Shown here piece by piece: positions 56,399 through 64,000 of a DNA stretch of 64,000 nucleotides. The notes below the pieces were generated by a model. It was not told the DNA's origin. It saw only the letters and a list, made by a program, of their open reading frames with translations, and ran no database searches. The stretch's first letter is position 1. Each line of letters begins with the position of its first letter. A program made the translations under genes and the position numbers. Source of the DNA: an uncultured Granulosicoccaceae bacterium (GTDB taxonomy: Bacteria; Pseudomonadota; Gammaproteobacteria; Granulosicoccales; Granulosicoccaceae); the NCBI GenBank assembly GCA_937930305.1, contig CALGLE010000009.1, forward strand, positions 124,001 through 188,000. Direction: 5' to 3'.

Positions 56399-57372
56399 CA
56401 GAGTTACAGTTTCCAACCAATAGCCCTTATCAAGATCGTATTTTTGACGACCCACCGTTTAATCCTTCAGCTCACCTCGCACTTGAAATGCCCTCCAAGT
56501 TGTTCACCTTAAGCGATCTGGGTTATACCGAATCAAAACCCGACTTGCCCACTAACATAGCCGCCACCTCGTGCTTTCGCGTTTTGTCAGAAGAAGGCGT
56601 GCATGCGCTGTACCACGTGTGCAAGCAACTGGAAGCTTTCACCACATCAAACGCACGCATTGCTAGAAACGTTAGAGGTGGTGTCTACCGGTCGGGATTT
56701 TTAAGAGCTTTAGCCCTATCCCCAGAAATAGCTGAACATATGAGCACCGTCTTAGGAGCGGAGCTAGCGCCACATGGTATGCCACACCAACTAGCACACT
56801 TAAACTATCAACCCATAACTCCAGGTGAAAACGTTGACAAGTGGCATTGGGATACACTGCAAGTCGATTACGTAATGTTTGTGACTGATCCCAACACCGT
56901 TGAAGGTGGCGAATTCCAGTACTTTAATGGCACTCGGGAAGATTTCACTCAACTGCATGCTTCGAATCAATCCATACCCACCGATCGAATCATTGCCCCA
57001 AAGATGCCAGGGCCAGGCTACGCTGTGCTAATGCAAGGGGACCATGTTGTGCATCAAGCAAGAGGCATCAAGAGTGGCGAACGCATCACCTTGGTTAACG
57101 GCTACACCTATAAAGCACACTGCGCAAAAGACTTTTCTGCACTCGGCCAACTAGTGCACGCAGATGAAAAACAAACCGTTCTGGCCGAATACACCCGACA
57201 TATGTCTTTACGTTGCCAACAACAGTTACTGCACAACGTCAACACACCTAATTTTAATGCCGATGCGGCAACTCATGCTGAGGCACTTAAGCGAGCCAGA
57301 CGAGAACTGGACGATGCAATTGATAAACTGGAAACCCTGCAACATGAAGACATGCTGCATTTCGGTGATTAG
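56395..57372 (+). CDS. Fe(II)/2-oxoglutarate-dependent oxygenase-like protein
   Basis: 325-aa protein with a 2-oxoglutarate oxygenase core: His151-x-Asp153 (KWHWDTLQVD), a distal His at 217 or 220 (GDHVVHQARG) and Arg230 (SGERITLVNGY) as expected for 2-oxoglutarate binding. N-terminal 60 and C-terminal 85 residues are outside the core, the last with long helices. The subgroup was not recognised. It is translationally coupled to the LacI regulator and 42 bases before a second oxygenase, so it probably modifies the substrate or an intermediate of the regulated pathway. Confidence 0.78.
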   Translation: MTELQFPTNSPYQDRIFDDPPFNPSAHLALEMPSKLFTLSDLGYTESKPDLPTNIAATSCFRVLSEEGVHALYHVCKQLEAFTTSNARIARNVRGGVYRSGFLRALALSPEIAEHMSTVLGAELAPHGMPHQLAHLNYQPITPGENVDKWHWDTLQVDYVMFVTDPNTVEGGEFQYFNGTREDFTQLHASNQSIPTDRIIAPKMPGPGYAVLMQGDHVVHQARGIKSGERITLVNGYTYKAHCAKDFSALGQLVHADEKQTVLAEYTRHMSLRCQQQLLHNVNTPNFNADAATHAEALKRARRELDDAIDKLETLQHEDMLHFGD

Positions 57373-57414
57373 ATTTTTATTTAAACGACGTCAGTAATTA
57401 CATAGGACGCAACG

Positions 57415-58248
57415 ATGCCAAAAATTCTTTCCACACAACAAATTCAGGAATACGACACCAAAGGGTTCATCTCATCGATTGATGTGATGTCTGAAGATGA
57501 GGCGGCCTTGTACCATGAAAAACTATTGGCAGCTGAACGCGACCACCCAGAACACATTCACGCAGAAAATAGAAACAACGCGCACTTATCGTTCTGCTTC
57601 TTAGATGAGCTGGCGCACCATCCTGTCATTTTAGACGTGGTTGAAGATTTACTTGGCCCAGACTTTTCCTTGTGGGCCAGTGTTTTATTTATCAAAGAAC
57701 CCAATACATCCCATTTCGTTAGTTGGCATCAGGACGCTACCTACATGGGCATGAATAAAAATACGTTTTTAACTCCGTGGATAGCTCTAACACCCAGTAA
57801 TTTAGACACCGGCTGCATGAGCATGATTCCAGGCAGCCACAAACAACACATTGTTGAACACGAAGACACCTTTGGAAAAGACAATATCTTAACTCGCGGC
57901 CAGCGAGTCAATGATGTAGATGAGTCACAGGCGGAACATTTGATACTAAAACCTGGGCAGATGTCCGTTCATCACTGCGAGGTGATTCACGGATCACAAC
58001 CCAACCACAGTAACACTCGGCGCGTAGGGTTTGCCTTGCAGTCATACATGCAAAACGATGTTCGTCAGGAAATTGGAAAAAATCAATGGATGCCCGTTCG
58101 AGGTAAACCACGAACTGAAGCGGACAACATTGACATACGCCGTCCACGTTTTGACCTGGACCCCATATCACAAGCCGATAGGGATGCCGCTAGCGAAAAT
58201 TATTCAGATATTCTGTATCACGGAGCGAAACAAAAGCGTGCTTACTAA
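57415..58248 (+). CDS. Phytanoyl-CoA dioxygenase (PhyH) family protein
   Basis: 277-aa Fe(II)/2-oxoglutarate oxygenase. Iron ligands His105-x-Asp107 (SWHQDATYMG) and His192 (HHCEVIHGSQPN), with Arg202/Arg203 for 2-oxoglutarate (NTRRVGFAL). MIPGSHKQHIVEH is the typical PhyH mid-region. Bacterial members hydroxylate or demethylate small molecules. AGGA 7 bases before the start. The stop shares a base with the start of a tfoX remnant. Confidence 0.9.
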   Translation: MPKILSTQQIQEYDTKGFISSIDVMSEDEAALYHEKLLAAERDHPEHIHAENRNNAHLSFCFLDELAHHPVILDVVEDLLGPDFSLWASVLFIKEPNTSHFVSWHQDATYMGMNKNTFLTPWIALTPSNLDTGCMSMIPGSHKQHIVEHEDTFGKDNILTRGQRVNDVDESQAEHLILKPGQMSVHHCEVIHGSQPNHSNTRRVGFALQSYMQNDVRQEIGKNQWMPVRGKPRTEADNIDIRRPRFDLDPISQADRDAASENYSDILYHGAKQKRAY

Positions 58249-58378
58249 TGAGCGATTTCATCATTTATTTGAAGGATGTGTTTAGCGAGTTGGGCGACAT
58301 TCAAACTCGGAAAATGTTTGGTGGCCATGGGCTGTACTTTAAAGACGCCATGTTTGGCCTAGTCGCTGACTACGCCAA
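58248..58378 (+). pseudogene. TfoX/Sxy N-terminal domain remnant
   Basis: MSDFIIYLKDVFSELGDIQTRKMFGGHGLYFKDAMFGLVADY (58248 to about 58374; shown in parts: MSDFIIYLKDVF, RKMFGGHGLYF, MFGLVADY) matches the start of TfoX N-terminal domain proteins of about 100-115 aa. Beyond about 58378 the frame runs antisense into the 3' end of the GFA gene and reads unrelated residues to 58499. The rest of the domain is lost, most likely by a deletion that fused the two convergent genes tail to tail. Confidence 0.78.
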
Positions 58379-58760
58379 AGGTGCCCGAGTGAGCGGGCAC
58401 ACCATCATTCAATTCATAGTAATCGCCTTTTTCATCAACAAAAATATGCGCAACCAGTGGTGCATCGGTACGGCCATCGATACAGCCCGCCATCACTGAC
58501 GTGAAATCGCTGTCATCTTTCTTCCAGATCAACAAGGACCCACAATGCTGGCAAAACCCACGAGAAGCAAAATTCGATGCCCGATACCAAGTTAGGTGCT
58601 CTTCACCCGTCAAAGTCAGTTCAGAATCCAAAACATGACCTGCTGTCACATAGGTGCCTGTTTGTTTCCTGCACTGAATGCAATGACAGGATCGCAATGG
58701 GCGCTCAAATCTATCAAAAGATAAAGCCACTTTCCCACAAACACAGCTTCCCGTTTTCAT
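58359..58760 (-). CDS. GFA family protein (CENP-V/GFA zinc domain)
   Basis: 133-aa zinc protein related to glutathione-dependent formaldehyde-activating enzyme. Zinc motifs GSCVCGKV, SCHCIQCRKQTG and FCQHCGS are all present, so it looks functional. Its last residues (about GVVSD) are encoded antisense to the tfoX remnant, so the C-terminus was probably replaced by the same deletion. Physiological substrate unknown. Confidence 0.88.
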   Translation of the reverse strand: MKTGSCVCGKVALSFDRFERPLRSCHCIQCRKQTGTYVTAGHVLDSELTLTGEEHLTWYRASNFASRGFCQHCGSLLIWKKDDSDFTSVMAGCIDGRTDAPLVAHIFVDEKGDYYELNDGVPAHSGTFGVVSD

Positions 58761-58884
58761 AATCCACCTTTGAAATTATCAAAAATAGCCAATCTAGGTT
58801 CAGGCTACGCCATAAATCGAACTCTGCATTACCAGTATCGACGGGCATTTAGTTAAGATCATCATGTCCCACAAGGAATGGCCT

Positions 58885-60069
58885 ATGTTCAACGATAAAA
58901 CGCCGTTTAGCGAAACTGAGTACAACCGCCGCCTCAACTTGGCCAAACAAGCCATGCAAGACAAGGGCTTGGACGCGATGGTCATTACCGACCCATCGAA
59001 CCAAGCTTGGCTAACGGGCTACGATGGCTGGTCATTCTATGTACACCAAGCGGTTATCCTGCAACACGATGCCAACCCCATCTGGTGGGGTCGCATGCAA
59101 GACACTGCAGGGGCTAAACGAACCGTCTGGATGCCACATGAGGACATCATTGGCTACCCCGATCACTTCGTGCAATCTACCACTTGCCATCCCATGGAAC
59201 ATTTGGCCGAGCATCTGCAGGCCTTGAACTTAACTTCAGCTCGCATCGGTGTAGAGATGGAAAACTACTACTACTCGGCCAAGGCCCACTCTGTGCTGGT
59301 GGAGTCCCTCCCGCAATCTCAAATAGTAGACGCAACCGCAACGGTCAATTGGTGTCGGGCAGTTAAGTCAGAAGAAGAACTTAACTTTATGCGCAAAGCC
59401 GCATCCATTTCAGAGAGCATGATGAAGGTTGCCATCGAACGCGCTGAACCCGGACTGCGTAAAAATGAACTGGTGGGTGAAATTCAACGCGCTGCCACTT
59501 TTGGTGTAGGAGAGGACTGGGGAGATTATCCCGCCATCGTGCCACTCACTCCTTCAGGCGAAGACGCCACAGCCCCCCATTTAACCTGGGATGGCACGCC
59601 AATGAAGAAAGGGGAAGCCACCTTCTTTGAATTATCTGGTTGCTATAGACGCTATCATGCCCCACTTTGTCGAACCGTATTCCTTGGCGAACCGCCACAG
59701 GCTATGCTCGATGCTTCTGAAGCATTAAACGCAGGAATTGAGGCGGGATTAAACGCTGCGGTGGCAGGCAACAGAACCTGCGACATCGCCAATGCATTGC
59801 ACGCCGAACTAAAAAAAGCCGGTATCGAACGCAGCAATCGTTGCGGTTACCCCATTGGCCTGTCCTATCCTCCCGACTGGGGCGAGCGCACCATGTCGCT
59901 TAGGGACATCGACACCACCGAATTGCAACCGGGCATGACGTTCCATTTTATGCCCGCACTGTGGATGGATGCTTGGGGGTTAGAAACCACCGAAACCATA
60001 CTAATCAAACCCACCGGTCCCGCAGAACCCCTGTGTGATTTCCCACGCAAACTTTTCATCAAACACTGA
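58885..60069 (+). CDS. doeA: M24 family peptidase-like hydrolase, ectoine hydrolase (DoeA/EutD)-like
   Basis: 394-aa pita-bread-fold enzyme. Creatinase-like N-terminal domain (MVITDPSNQAWLTGYDGWSFYVHQ) and catalytic C-terminal domain (KSEEELNFMRKAASISESMM, ELSGCYRRYHAPLCRTV, GYPIGLSYPPDWGERTMSLR). These segments match the DoeA/EutD group that opens the ectoine ring to N-acetyl-diaminobutyrate, in contrast to true proline dipeptidases. AAGGA 8 bases before 58885 favours this start over ATG at 58864. Followed by an ArgE-like deacylase and a TAXI-TRAP transporter. Confidence 0.82.
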   Translation: MFNDKTPFSETEYNRRLNLAKQAMQDKGLDAMVITDPSNQAWLTGYDGWSFYVHQAVILQHDANPIWWGRMQDTAGAKRTVWMPHEDIIGYPDHFVQSTTCHPMEHLAEHLQALNLTSARIGVEMENYYYSAKAHSVLVESLPQSQIVDATATVNWCRAVKSEEELNFMRKAASISESMMKVAIERAEPGLRKNELVGEIQRAATFGVGEDWGDYPAIVPLTPSGEDATAPHLTWDGTPMKKGEATFFELSGCYRRYHAPLCRTVFLGEPPQAMLDASEALNAGIEAGLNAAVAGNRTCDIANALHAELKKAGIERSNRCGYPIGLSYPPDWGERTMSLRDIDTTELQPGMTFHFMPALWMDAWGLETTETILIKPTGPAEPLCDFPRKLFIKH

Positions 60070-60083
60070 ATGTGAAACAGTCC

Positions 60084-61244
60084 ATGAGCCTAATTGAACA
60101 AACGAAAGCGCTGCTTAAAGAACTCATTGCGTTTCCTACCATCTCTAGCGACAGCAATTTAGAGCTCATTCAGTGGATAGCGGCCAAGCTGGAAAATGAA
60201 GGCGCTAAGGTGTCGATATTCGAAGACGGCACAGGGACCAAGGCCAATTTATTCGCCACACTAGGCCCCGATGTCAGCGGAGGTGTTGTTCTATCCGGAC
60301 ATTCAGATGTCGTACCGGTTGCAGATCAAGACTGGACTCACGATCCATTCGACATGATCGAACAAGATGGAAAATTATACGGTCGCGGCTCGTGTGACAT
60401 GAAAGGATTTATCGCCGCATCACTAGCCATGGCACCGATTTTTGCTAAAGCCGATTTAAAACGCCCTATTCACTTTGCGTTTACTCACGATGAAGAGACC
60501 GGCTGTATCGGCGCTCAAAGTTTAATTCAAGACATCAAACAATCAGGCGCACAACCTGCCATTGTGATTATCGGCGAACCAACAGATATGCGAGTTATTG
60601 AAGGTCATAAAGGGTGCTTTGAATACAGCACGCAGTTCACCGGCTTAGAAGGGCATGGTTCCGCTCCCGCTCAAGGTGTAAACGCAGCGGAATACGCTGC
60701 CCGATACGTCATGCAACTTATGGAATTAAGACACACGCTAAAAGAAAGAGCCCCAAGCACAAGTCGTTTTGAACCGCCGGAGACCACCATTAATATTGGC
60801 GGCATCCACGGCGGTGTGGCCCCGAACGTCATCGTGGGTAAGGCGAGAGTTGATTGGGAAATGCGACCGGTGCAGGACAGCGATGCCGAGCTGGTGAAAA
60901 CTCACTTGAAAACCTATGTGGAAGATACCTTGTTGCCTGAGATGCAAGCCATTCATCCAAACTCCAATATCGAAATGCATACCCATGGCGAAGTACTTGG
61001 CCTTGAACCGATGGAGCAAAACGCCGCCAGGGACTTAGTTGCTGAACTGACGGGAGCGAACGGTGCGGAGGTGGTGGCCTTTGGCACGGAAGCTGGGCTA
61101 TTTCAGTCCATTGGTGTGGATGCCGTCGTTTGTGGGCCTGGCTCAATCACTCAAGCCCACAAACCCGATGAATACGTTGCGATAGAACAACTCGAACAAT
61201 GTTTGTCGATGCTAAACAAGTTAAAAGATCAGATGACCTCCTGA
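60084..61244 (+). CDS. M20 family deacylase, acetylornithine deacetylase (ArgE)-like
   Basis: 386-aa zinc metallohydrolase. Metal and catalytic residues are in VLSGHSDVVP, LYGRGSCDMKGF, THDEETGCIG and IIGEPTDM, with the C-terminal His in ITQAHKPDEY. The lid domain has LEGHGSAPAQGVNA. It matches N-acetylornithine deacetylase in length and wording. Next to a DoeA-like gene it could remove the acetyl group from N-acetyl-diaminobutyrate, taking the place of the AstE/AspA-type DoeB, which I do not see here. A GTG at 60072 is an alternative start. Confidence 0.88.
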   Translation: MSLIEQTKALLKELIAFPTISSDSNLELIQWIAAKLENEGAKVSIFEDGTGTKANLFATLGPDVSGGVVLSGHSDVVPVADQDWTHDPFDMIEQDGKLYGRGSCDMKGFIAASLAMAPIFAKADLKRPIHFAFTHDEETGCIGAQSLIQDIKQSGAQPAIVIIGEPTDMRVIEGHKGCFEYSTQFTGLEGHGSAPAQGVNAAEYAARYVMQLMELRHTLKERAPSTSRFEPPETTINIGGIHGGVAPNVIVGKARVDWEMRPVQDSDAELVKTHLKTYVEDTLLPEMQAIHPNSNIEMHTHGEVLGLEPMEQNAARDLVAELTGANGAEVVAFGTEAGLFQSIGVDAVVCGPGSITQAHKPDEYVAIEQLEQCLSMLNKLKDQMTS

Positions 61245-61262
61245 TCTGTTCACAACAACAAA

Positions 61263-63470
61263 TTAACTTACAGCGACAGCTGGCCCCCGGTTGCGCCTGA
61301 ACAATTGCCACAATACAACAGGCATCACGATCGCCAACGCAACTAAATCCGCTTTAAATGAGGGCGCAATAAAAATGATGCCAGCAACACCAGCAAGCAA
61401 GCGCTGAATAAAGCCCATAGGCAAGAACCAGTAACCCACGACAGCTGTGGACAATGCAATAACACCAGCGATGCAACTGGTTGCGGTGTAACTGAATTCA
61501 AGTAAATCAAACCCTGTTGAAGAAACAAACAGCAACACAGGGGCGTAAACAAAAGCCATCGGTGCCACCACTTTTCCTAAGCCCAAAGTGAATGCCGACA
61601 AACCTGTACGAAACGGATTGGAATTCGCGATGGCAGCCGCCGCATAAGCCGATGTACAAACAGGAGGGGTTATCTCAGACACCACACCGTAATATAAAAC
61701 AAACATATGACTGGCAATAGGCGGTACGCCTAGCTGCGCTAGTGCCGGCTGCGCAACCGATACCAACATGATGTAAAGCGCTGTTGTCGGAATGCCAGCG
61801 CCCATCAAAATGCATGCAATAGCAATGAACACCAACGAGAGAAACAACTGCAGGTCTTCAACTGCAAACAGTTTGAAGTCTCCTAATGACATCAATCCGT
61901 ACAGATCCGTGGCTAAGTTACCAGCCCCCTGGGTAACCATAAACCCAATCCTAAATCCTACACCGGTGGTGTTAATCACCCCCACCACGATTCCGACTGC
62001 AGCAGAGGCTGCACCCACCGCCAGAGCGTACTTTACGCCGGTTTCCATGGCCGCTGACATCTCAGGAATTTTGATTCGAGATTGCGGATTGAACAAGCCG
62101 ATAATCGAACCAGCCACTAGCAACGATGCCATGGGCAATTCAAACCCACCATTGAAATACTTCCACACAACAAACGCGATAAAAGCCGCCGGATAGACCC
62201 AGGTAAGAGGGGATTTCCATCGAGCCATGCCGACAATCACAGACAAAGAGATTCCACAAAATGCCGACATAAACGGGGTGTATCCAGAGAACAGCACAAC
62301 CAGCAACCCTATTAACGGCACCACGTTAGCCCAGCCATCACGCCAAACCACGCCAAACTTTGGCAACATATCTTTCGATAAGCCTTTTAGGTTCAATCGG
62401 CGGGCCATTAAATGCACCACAGCAAACACACCAACGTAGTGCAGAAGCGCCGGGAAAATCGCAGCAATCACTATCGTGGTGTAGGGCACCTCTAAAAATT
62501 CAGCCATGATGAAGGCTGCCGCCCCCATGATAGGTGGTGTGATTTGCCCACCTGCGGAAGAAGCGGCCTCTACTCCACCGGCGAAATGCCCGGGATAGCC
62601 CAACCGTTTCATATTAGGAATCGTAAGTGCACCCGTTGACACTGTGTTAGCAACGGAAGAGCCCGAGATGGTGCCAAAAAACGCAGAAGATATGACCGAC
62701 ACCTTGGCAGGTCCCCCGGTATAACGCCCAGCCAGGATGGTTGCGTTGTCAATGAACAATTGCCCAAGCCCTGTTCTTTGCGCAATGACACCAAACAGCA
62801 CGAAGTGAAACACTATGGTTGATACGACCCACAGAGTTACCCCAAAAATACCTTCTTGAGGAAAATACATGGACGAGACAAAGGTGTTGAACTTAACCCC
62901 AGGGTGTTGCAATAACCCAGGGAAAATTGGACCAAACAAGGCGTAGGACATAAATACGCAAATAATAAGCGGTAGCACCCATCCCAAGGTGCGTCGAGCG
63001 ATGTCGAGCACCAAGACAATGAGGATGCATCCGAACACAATATCGAAGCGATTCGGGTTCCCCATTCGAAAAGTTTGTTCGTCAATCCCCAGCATGGGAA
63101 TACCACGCCAAGCTAAACCCACATACAACGCCGCCACCACACCTAACACCATCAGGATTATGTCGTACCAAGGGATGTTACCCAAACGAAAAACACTGGC
63201 TTGCAAACTATAGAGCCGGGTGGTTTTAACAATGGGGAAAAACGCGTAGGTGAGTATGAACAATCCCGCCAAATGCCAACCCATGTGCCAGTGATCGGCG
63301 GGTAATCCGAAACCTGCGGTTATAAAGTGATAAACAGCAAACGACAGCGCCACCACACGCAAAACCCAGGATGCAACAGGCGTGACTTTCCGCGTGGCCG
63401 ATCCTTCATCGTATTTCGCTTCAATGGCTGCTAGTTCTTCAGCACTCAGCGCATCTTCTGTTGTATTCAT
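61263..63470 (-). CDS. TRAP transporter permease, fused small and large subunits
   Basis: 735-aa inner-membrane protein with about 18 hydrophobic segments. The N-terminal four-helix part stands for DctQ and the C-terminal about 550 residues for DctM (ATILAGRYTGGPAKVSVISSAFFGTISGSSVANTVSTGALTIPNMKRLGYPG; GGQITPPIMGAAAFIMAEF; SEITPPVCTSAYAAAAIANSNPFRTG; motifs shown as parts). Fused permeases of this kind pair with TAXI-type binding proteins, as here. Ion-driven uptake of a carboxylate or amino-acid-like solute. Confidence 0.93.
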   Translation of the reverse strand: MNTTEDALSAEELAAIEAKYDEGSATRKVTPVASWVLRVVALSFAVYHFITAGFGLPADHWHMGWHLAGLFILTYAFFPIVKTTRLYSLQASVFRLGNIPWYDIILMVLGVVAALYVGLAWRGIPMLGIDEQTFRMGNPNRFDIVFGCILIVLVLDIARRTLGWVLPLIICVFMSYALFGPIFPGLLQHPGVKFNTFVSSMYFPQEGIFGVTLWVVSTIVFHFVLFGVIAQRTGLGQLFIDNATILAGRYTGGPAKVSVISSAFFGTISGSSVANTVSTGALTIPNMKRLGYPGHFAGGVEAASSAGGQITPPIMGAAAFIMAEFLEVPYTTIVIAAIFPALLHYVGVFAVVHLMARRLNLKGLSKDMLPKFGVVWRDGWANVVPLIGLLVVLFSGYTPFMSAFCGISLSVIVGMARWKSPLTWVYPAAFIAFVVWKYFNGGFELPMASLLVAGSIIGLFNPQSRIKIPEMSAAMETGVKYALAVGAASAAVGIVVGVINTTGVGFRIGFMVTQGAGNLATDLYGLMSLGDFKLFAVEDLQLFLSLVFIAIACILMGAGIPTTALYIMLVSVAQPALAQLGVPPIASHMFVLYYGVVSEITPPVCTSAYAAAAIANSNPFRTGLSAFTLGLGKVVAPMAFVYAPVLLFVSSTGFDLLEFSYTATSCIAGVIALSTAVVGYWFLPMGFIQRLLAGVAGIIFIAPSFKADLVALAIVMPVVLWQLFRRNRGPAVAVS

Positions 63471-63487
63471 TACTCGCCTGTACTAAC

Positions 63488-63530
63488 AAAAAAAAGGCGA
63501 GCCCAACACAATGTAATGTTAGGCCCGCCT
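63488..63530 (-). terminator. Intercistronic terminator/attenuator between TAXI and TRAP permease genes
   Basis: On the minus strand a 13-base stem with two mismatches (arms 63518-63530 and 63495-63507) is followed by eight T. It follows the TAXI gene by about 20 bases and precedes the permease start by 18. It probably lets only part of the transcripts continue into the permease gene, giving more binding protein than channel. Confidence 0.78.
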
Positions 63531-63550
63531 GTCGAACTGCATCGCTTAAA

Positions 63551-64000
63551 TTACTTCAAAAGACCCGCATCTTTGTAGAACTTTTCAGCACCGGGGTGCA
63601 ACGGCACGCCTAAGGCAGCCACTCCATCAAGCGCGGTTTCAGGTGTAATTTGCTTACCCTTCGCATGACCATTGTCCAGTAGCTTTCGAGTGTTTGAGTT
63701 CCAAAGTGCTTCTGTAATACCGTGCACAAGTTCATCTTCCAAGTCAGATGAAACAACTAACAAAGCACTGACTGCTGGGGTCAACACATCTTCATCAACG
63801 CCTTCATACACACCACCCGGAATTTTAGATGGGATGTAGGCAGGAATGATTTCGTTGATTTTCGCCAAGTCCTCTTCAGTAAATGAATGTAACGACATGC
63901 CTTTAGTTGACGCTAACTGCACCATAGCAGCGACCGGCCAACCTGCCGCATAAAAATACGCATCTAACTGGCCATCAGCCAATCGCTCAGCACTTTGACT
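63551..64000 (-). CDS. TAXI family TRAP transporter solute-binding protein (C-terminal part)
   Basis: Last 149 residues; the reading frame is open to the right edge of the window, so the N-terminus and signal peptide lie outside. ERLADGQLDAYFYAAGWPVAAMVQLAS is the TAXI-type core, followed by IPAYIPSKIPGGVYEGVDEDVLTPAVSALLVVSSDLEDELVHGITEALW and the C-terminal PLHPGAEKFYKDAGLLK (motifs shown as parts). Delivers the solute to the fused TRAP permease encoded downstream. The solute could be ectoine or a related compound given the DoeA-like gene nearby, but TAXI ligands are mostly unknown. Confidence 0.9.
   Translation of the reverse strand, partial: SQSAERLADGQLDAYFYAAGWPVAAMVQLASTKGMSLHSFTEEDLAKINEIIPAYIPSKIPGGVYEGVDEDVLTPAVSALLVVSSDLEDELVHGITEALWNSNTRKLLDNGHAKGKQITPETALDGVAALGVPLHPGAEKFYKDAGLLK

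Noticed and set aside
58375-58499. Continuation of the TfoX-like frame as a real C-terminus
   Set aside because: These residues are encoded antisense to the GFA gene and do not resemble the TfoX domain; treated as a deletion junction.

Overview
The window looks like chromosomal DNA of a free-living, probably marine, heterotrophic gammaproteobacterium. This rests on family content only: class 2 PyrD, an OmpA-type lipoprotein, several outer-membrane-type lipoproteins, TRAP and TTT transporters, an ectoine-hydrolase-like enzyme and a VIT/VWA exported protein. I cannot name the genus. Base composition looks near 50% GC throughout. I see no rRNA, tRNA, CRISPR array, insertion sequence or prophage.

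Layout. 0-5 kb (minus strand): type IV prepilin, signal peptidase I, ECF sigma factor with a small membrane partner, asnS and holA. 5-12.4 kb: pyrD with a terminator, an unknown lipoprotein, a YtoQ-like protein, an HDAC-type deacetylase divergent from a Pat-type protein acetyltransferase, and an alpha/beta hydrolase. 12.4-20.6 kb: two DUF4398 lipoproteins (one with OmpA), a SWIM-SNF2 helicase, and a minus-strand group of GPH-type symporter, CBM9-like lipoprotein and exported Ig-like protein. 20.7-27.3 kb: an exported EndoU-like nuclease, a VIT/VWA protein divergent from a TetR regulator with three operator-like repeats, a methyltransferase-like membrane protein, a pore-less voltage-sensor protein with a C-terminal coiled coil, ElaA and a DUF2786 protein. 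27.5-33 kb: a complete five-gene peptide-type ABC importer, then a second CBM9-like lipoprotein. 34.7-46 kb: alanine dehydrogenase, Gfo/Idh oxidoreductase, small acidic protein, IMPACT protein, zinc peptidase, LysR, tandem DUF1127 protein, pentapeptide protein, enolase-superfamily enzyme, a decayed VOC gene, a BarA-type hybrid kinase and a Tat-signal DsbA.

46.4-64 kb is mostly catabolic. It holds a Sel1 protein, a DUF6151 protein, a tartrate/isopropylmalate-type dehydrogenase, and a minus-strand operon TctA-TctB-TctC followed by an acylating aldehyde dehydrogenase (SauS-like) and an acyl-CoA ligase (SauT-like). Divergent from that operon is a LacI regulator with an operator-like palindrome between them. 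The regulator is translationally coupled to the first of two Fe(II)/2-oxoglutarate oxygenases. After a tfoX/GFA deletion scar come an ectoine-hydrolase-like M24 enzyme, an ArgE-like deacylase and a TAXI-type TRAP transporter; its binding protein runs off the right edge.

Four items stand out. One is the voltage-sensor-only membrane protein with Hv1-like architecture (25.2-26.2 kb). Another is the regulated TTT/acyl-CoA/aldehyde/dioxygenase locus (48-58 kb). The third is the face-to-face acetyltransferase/deacetylase pair (7.8-11.5 kb). The fourth is the exported EndoU-like nuclease with no visible immunity gene. Two gene remnants (VOC at 41.8-42.1 kb, TfoX at 58.25-58.4 kb) show recent small-scale decay.
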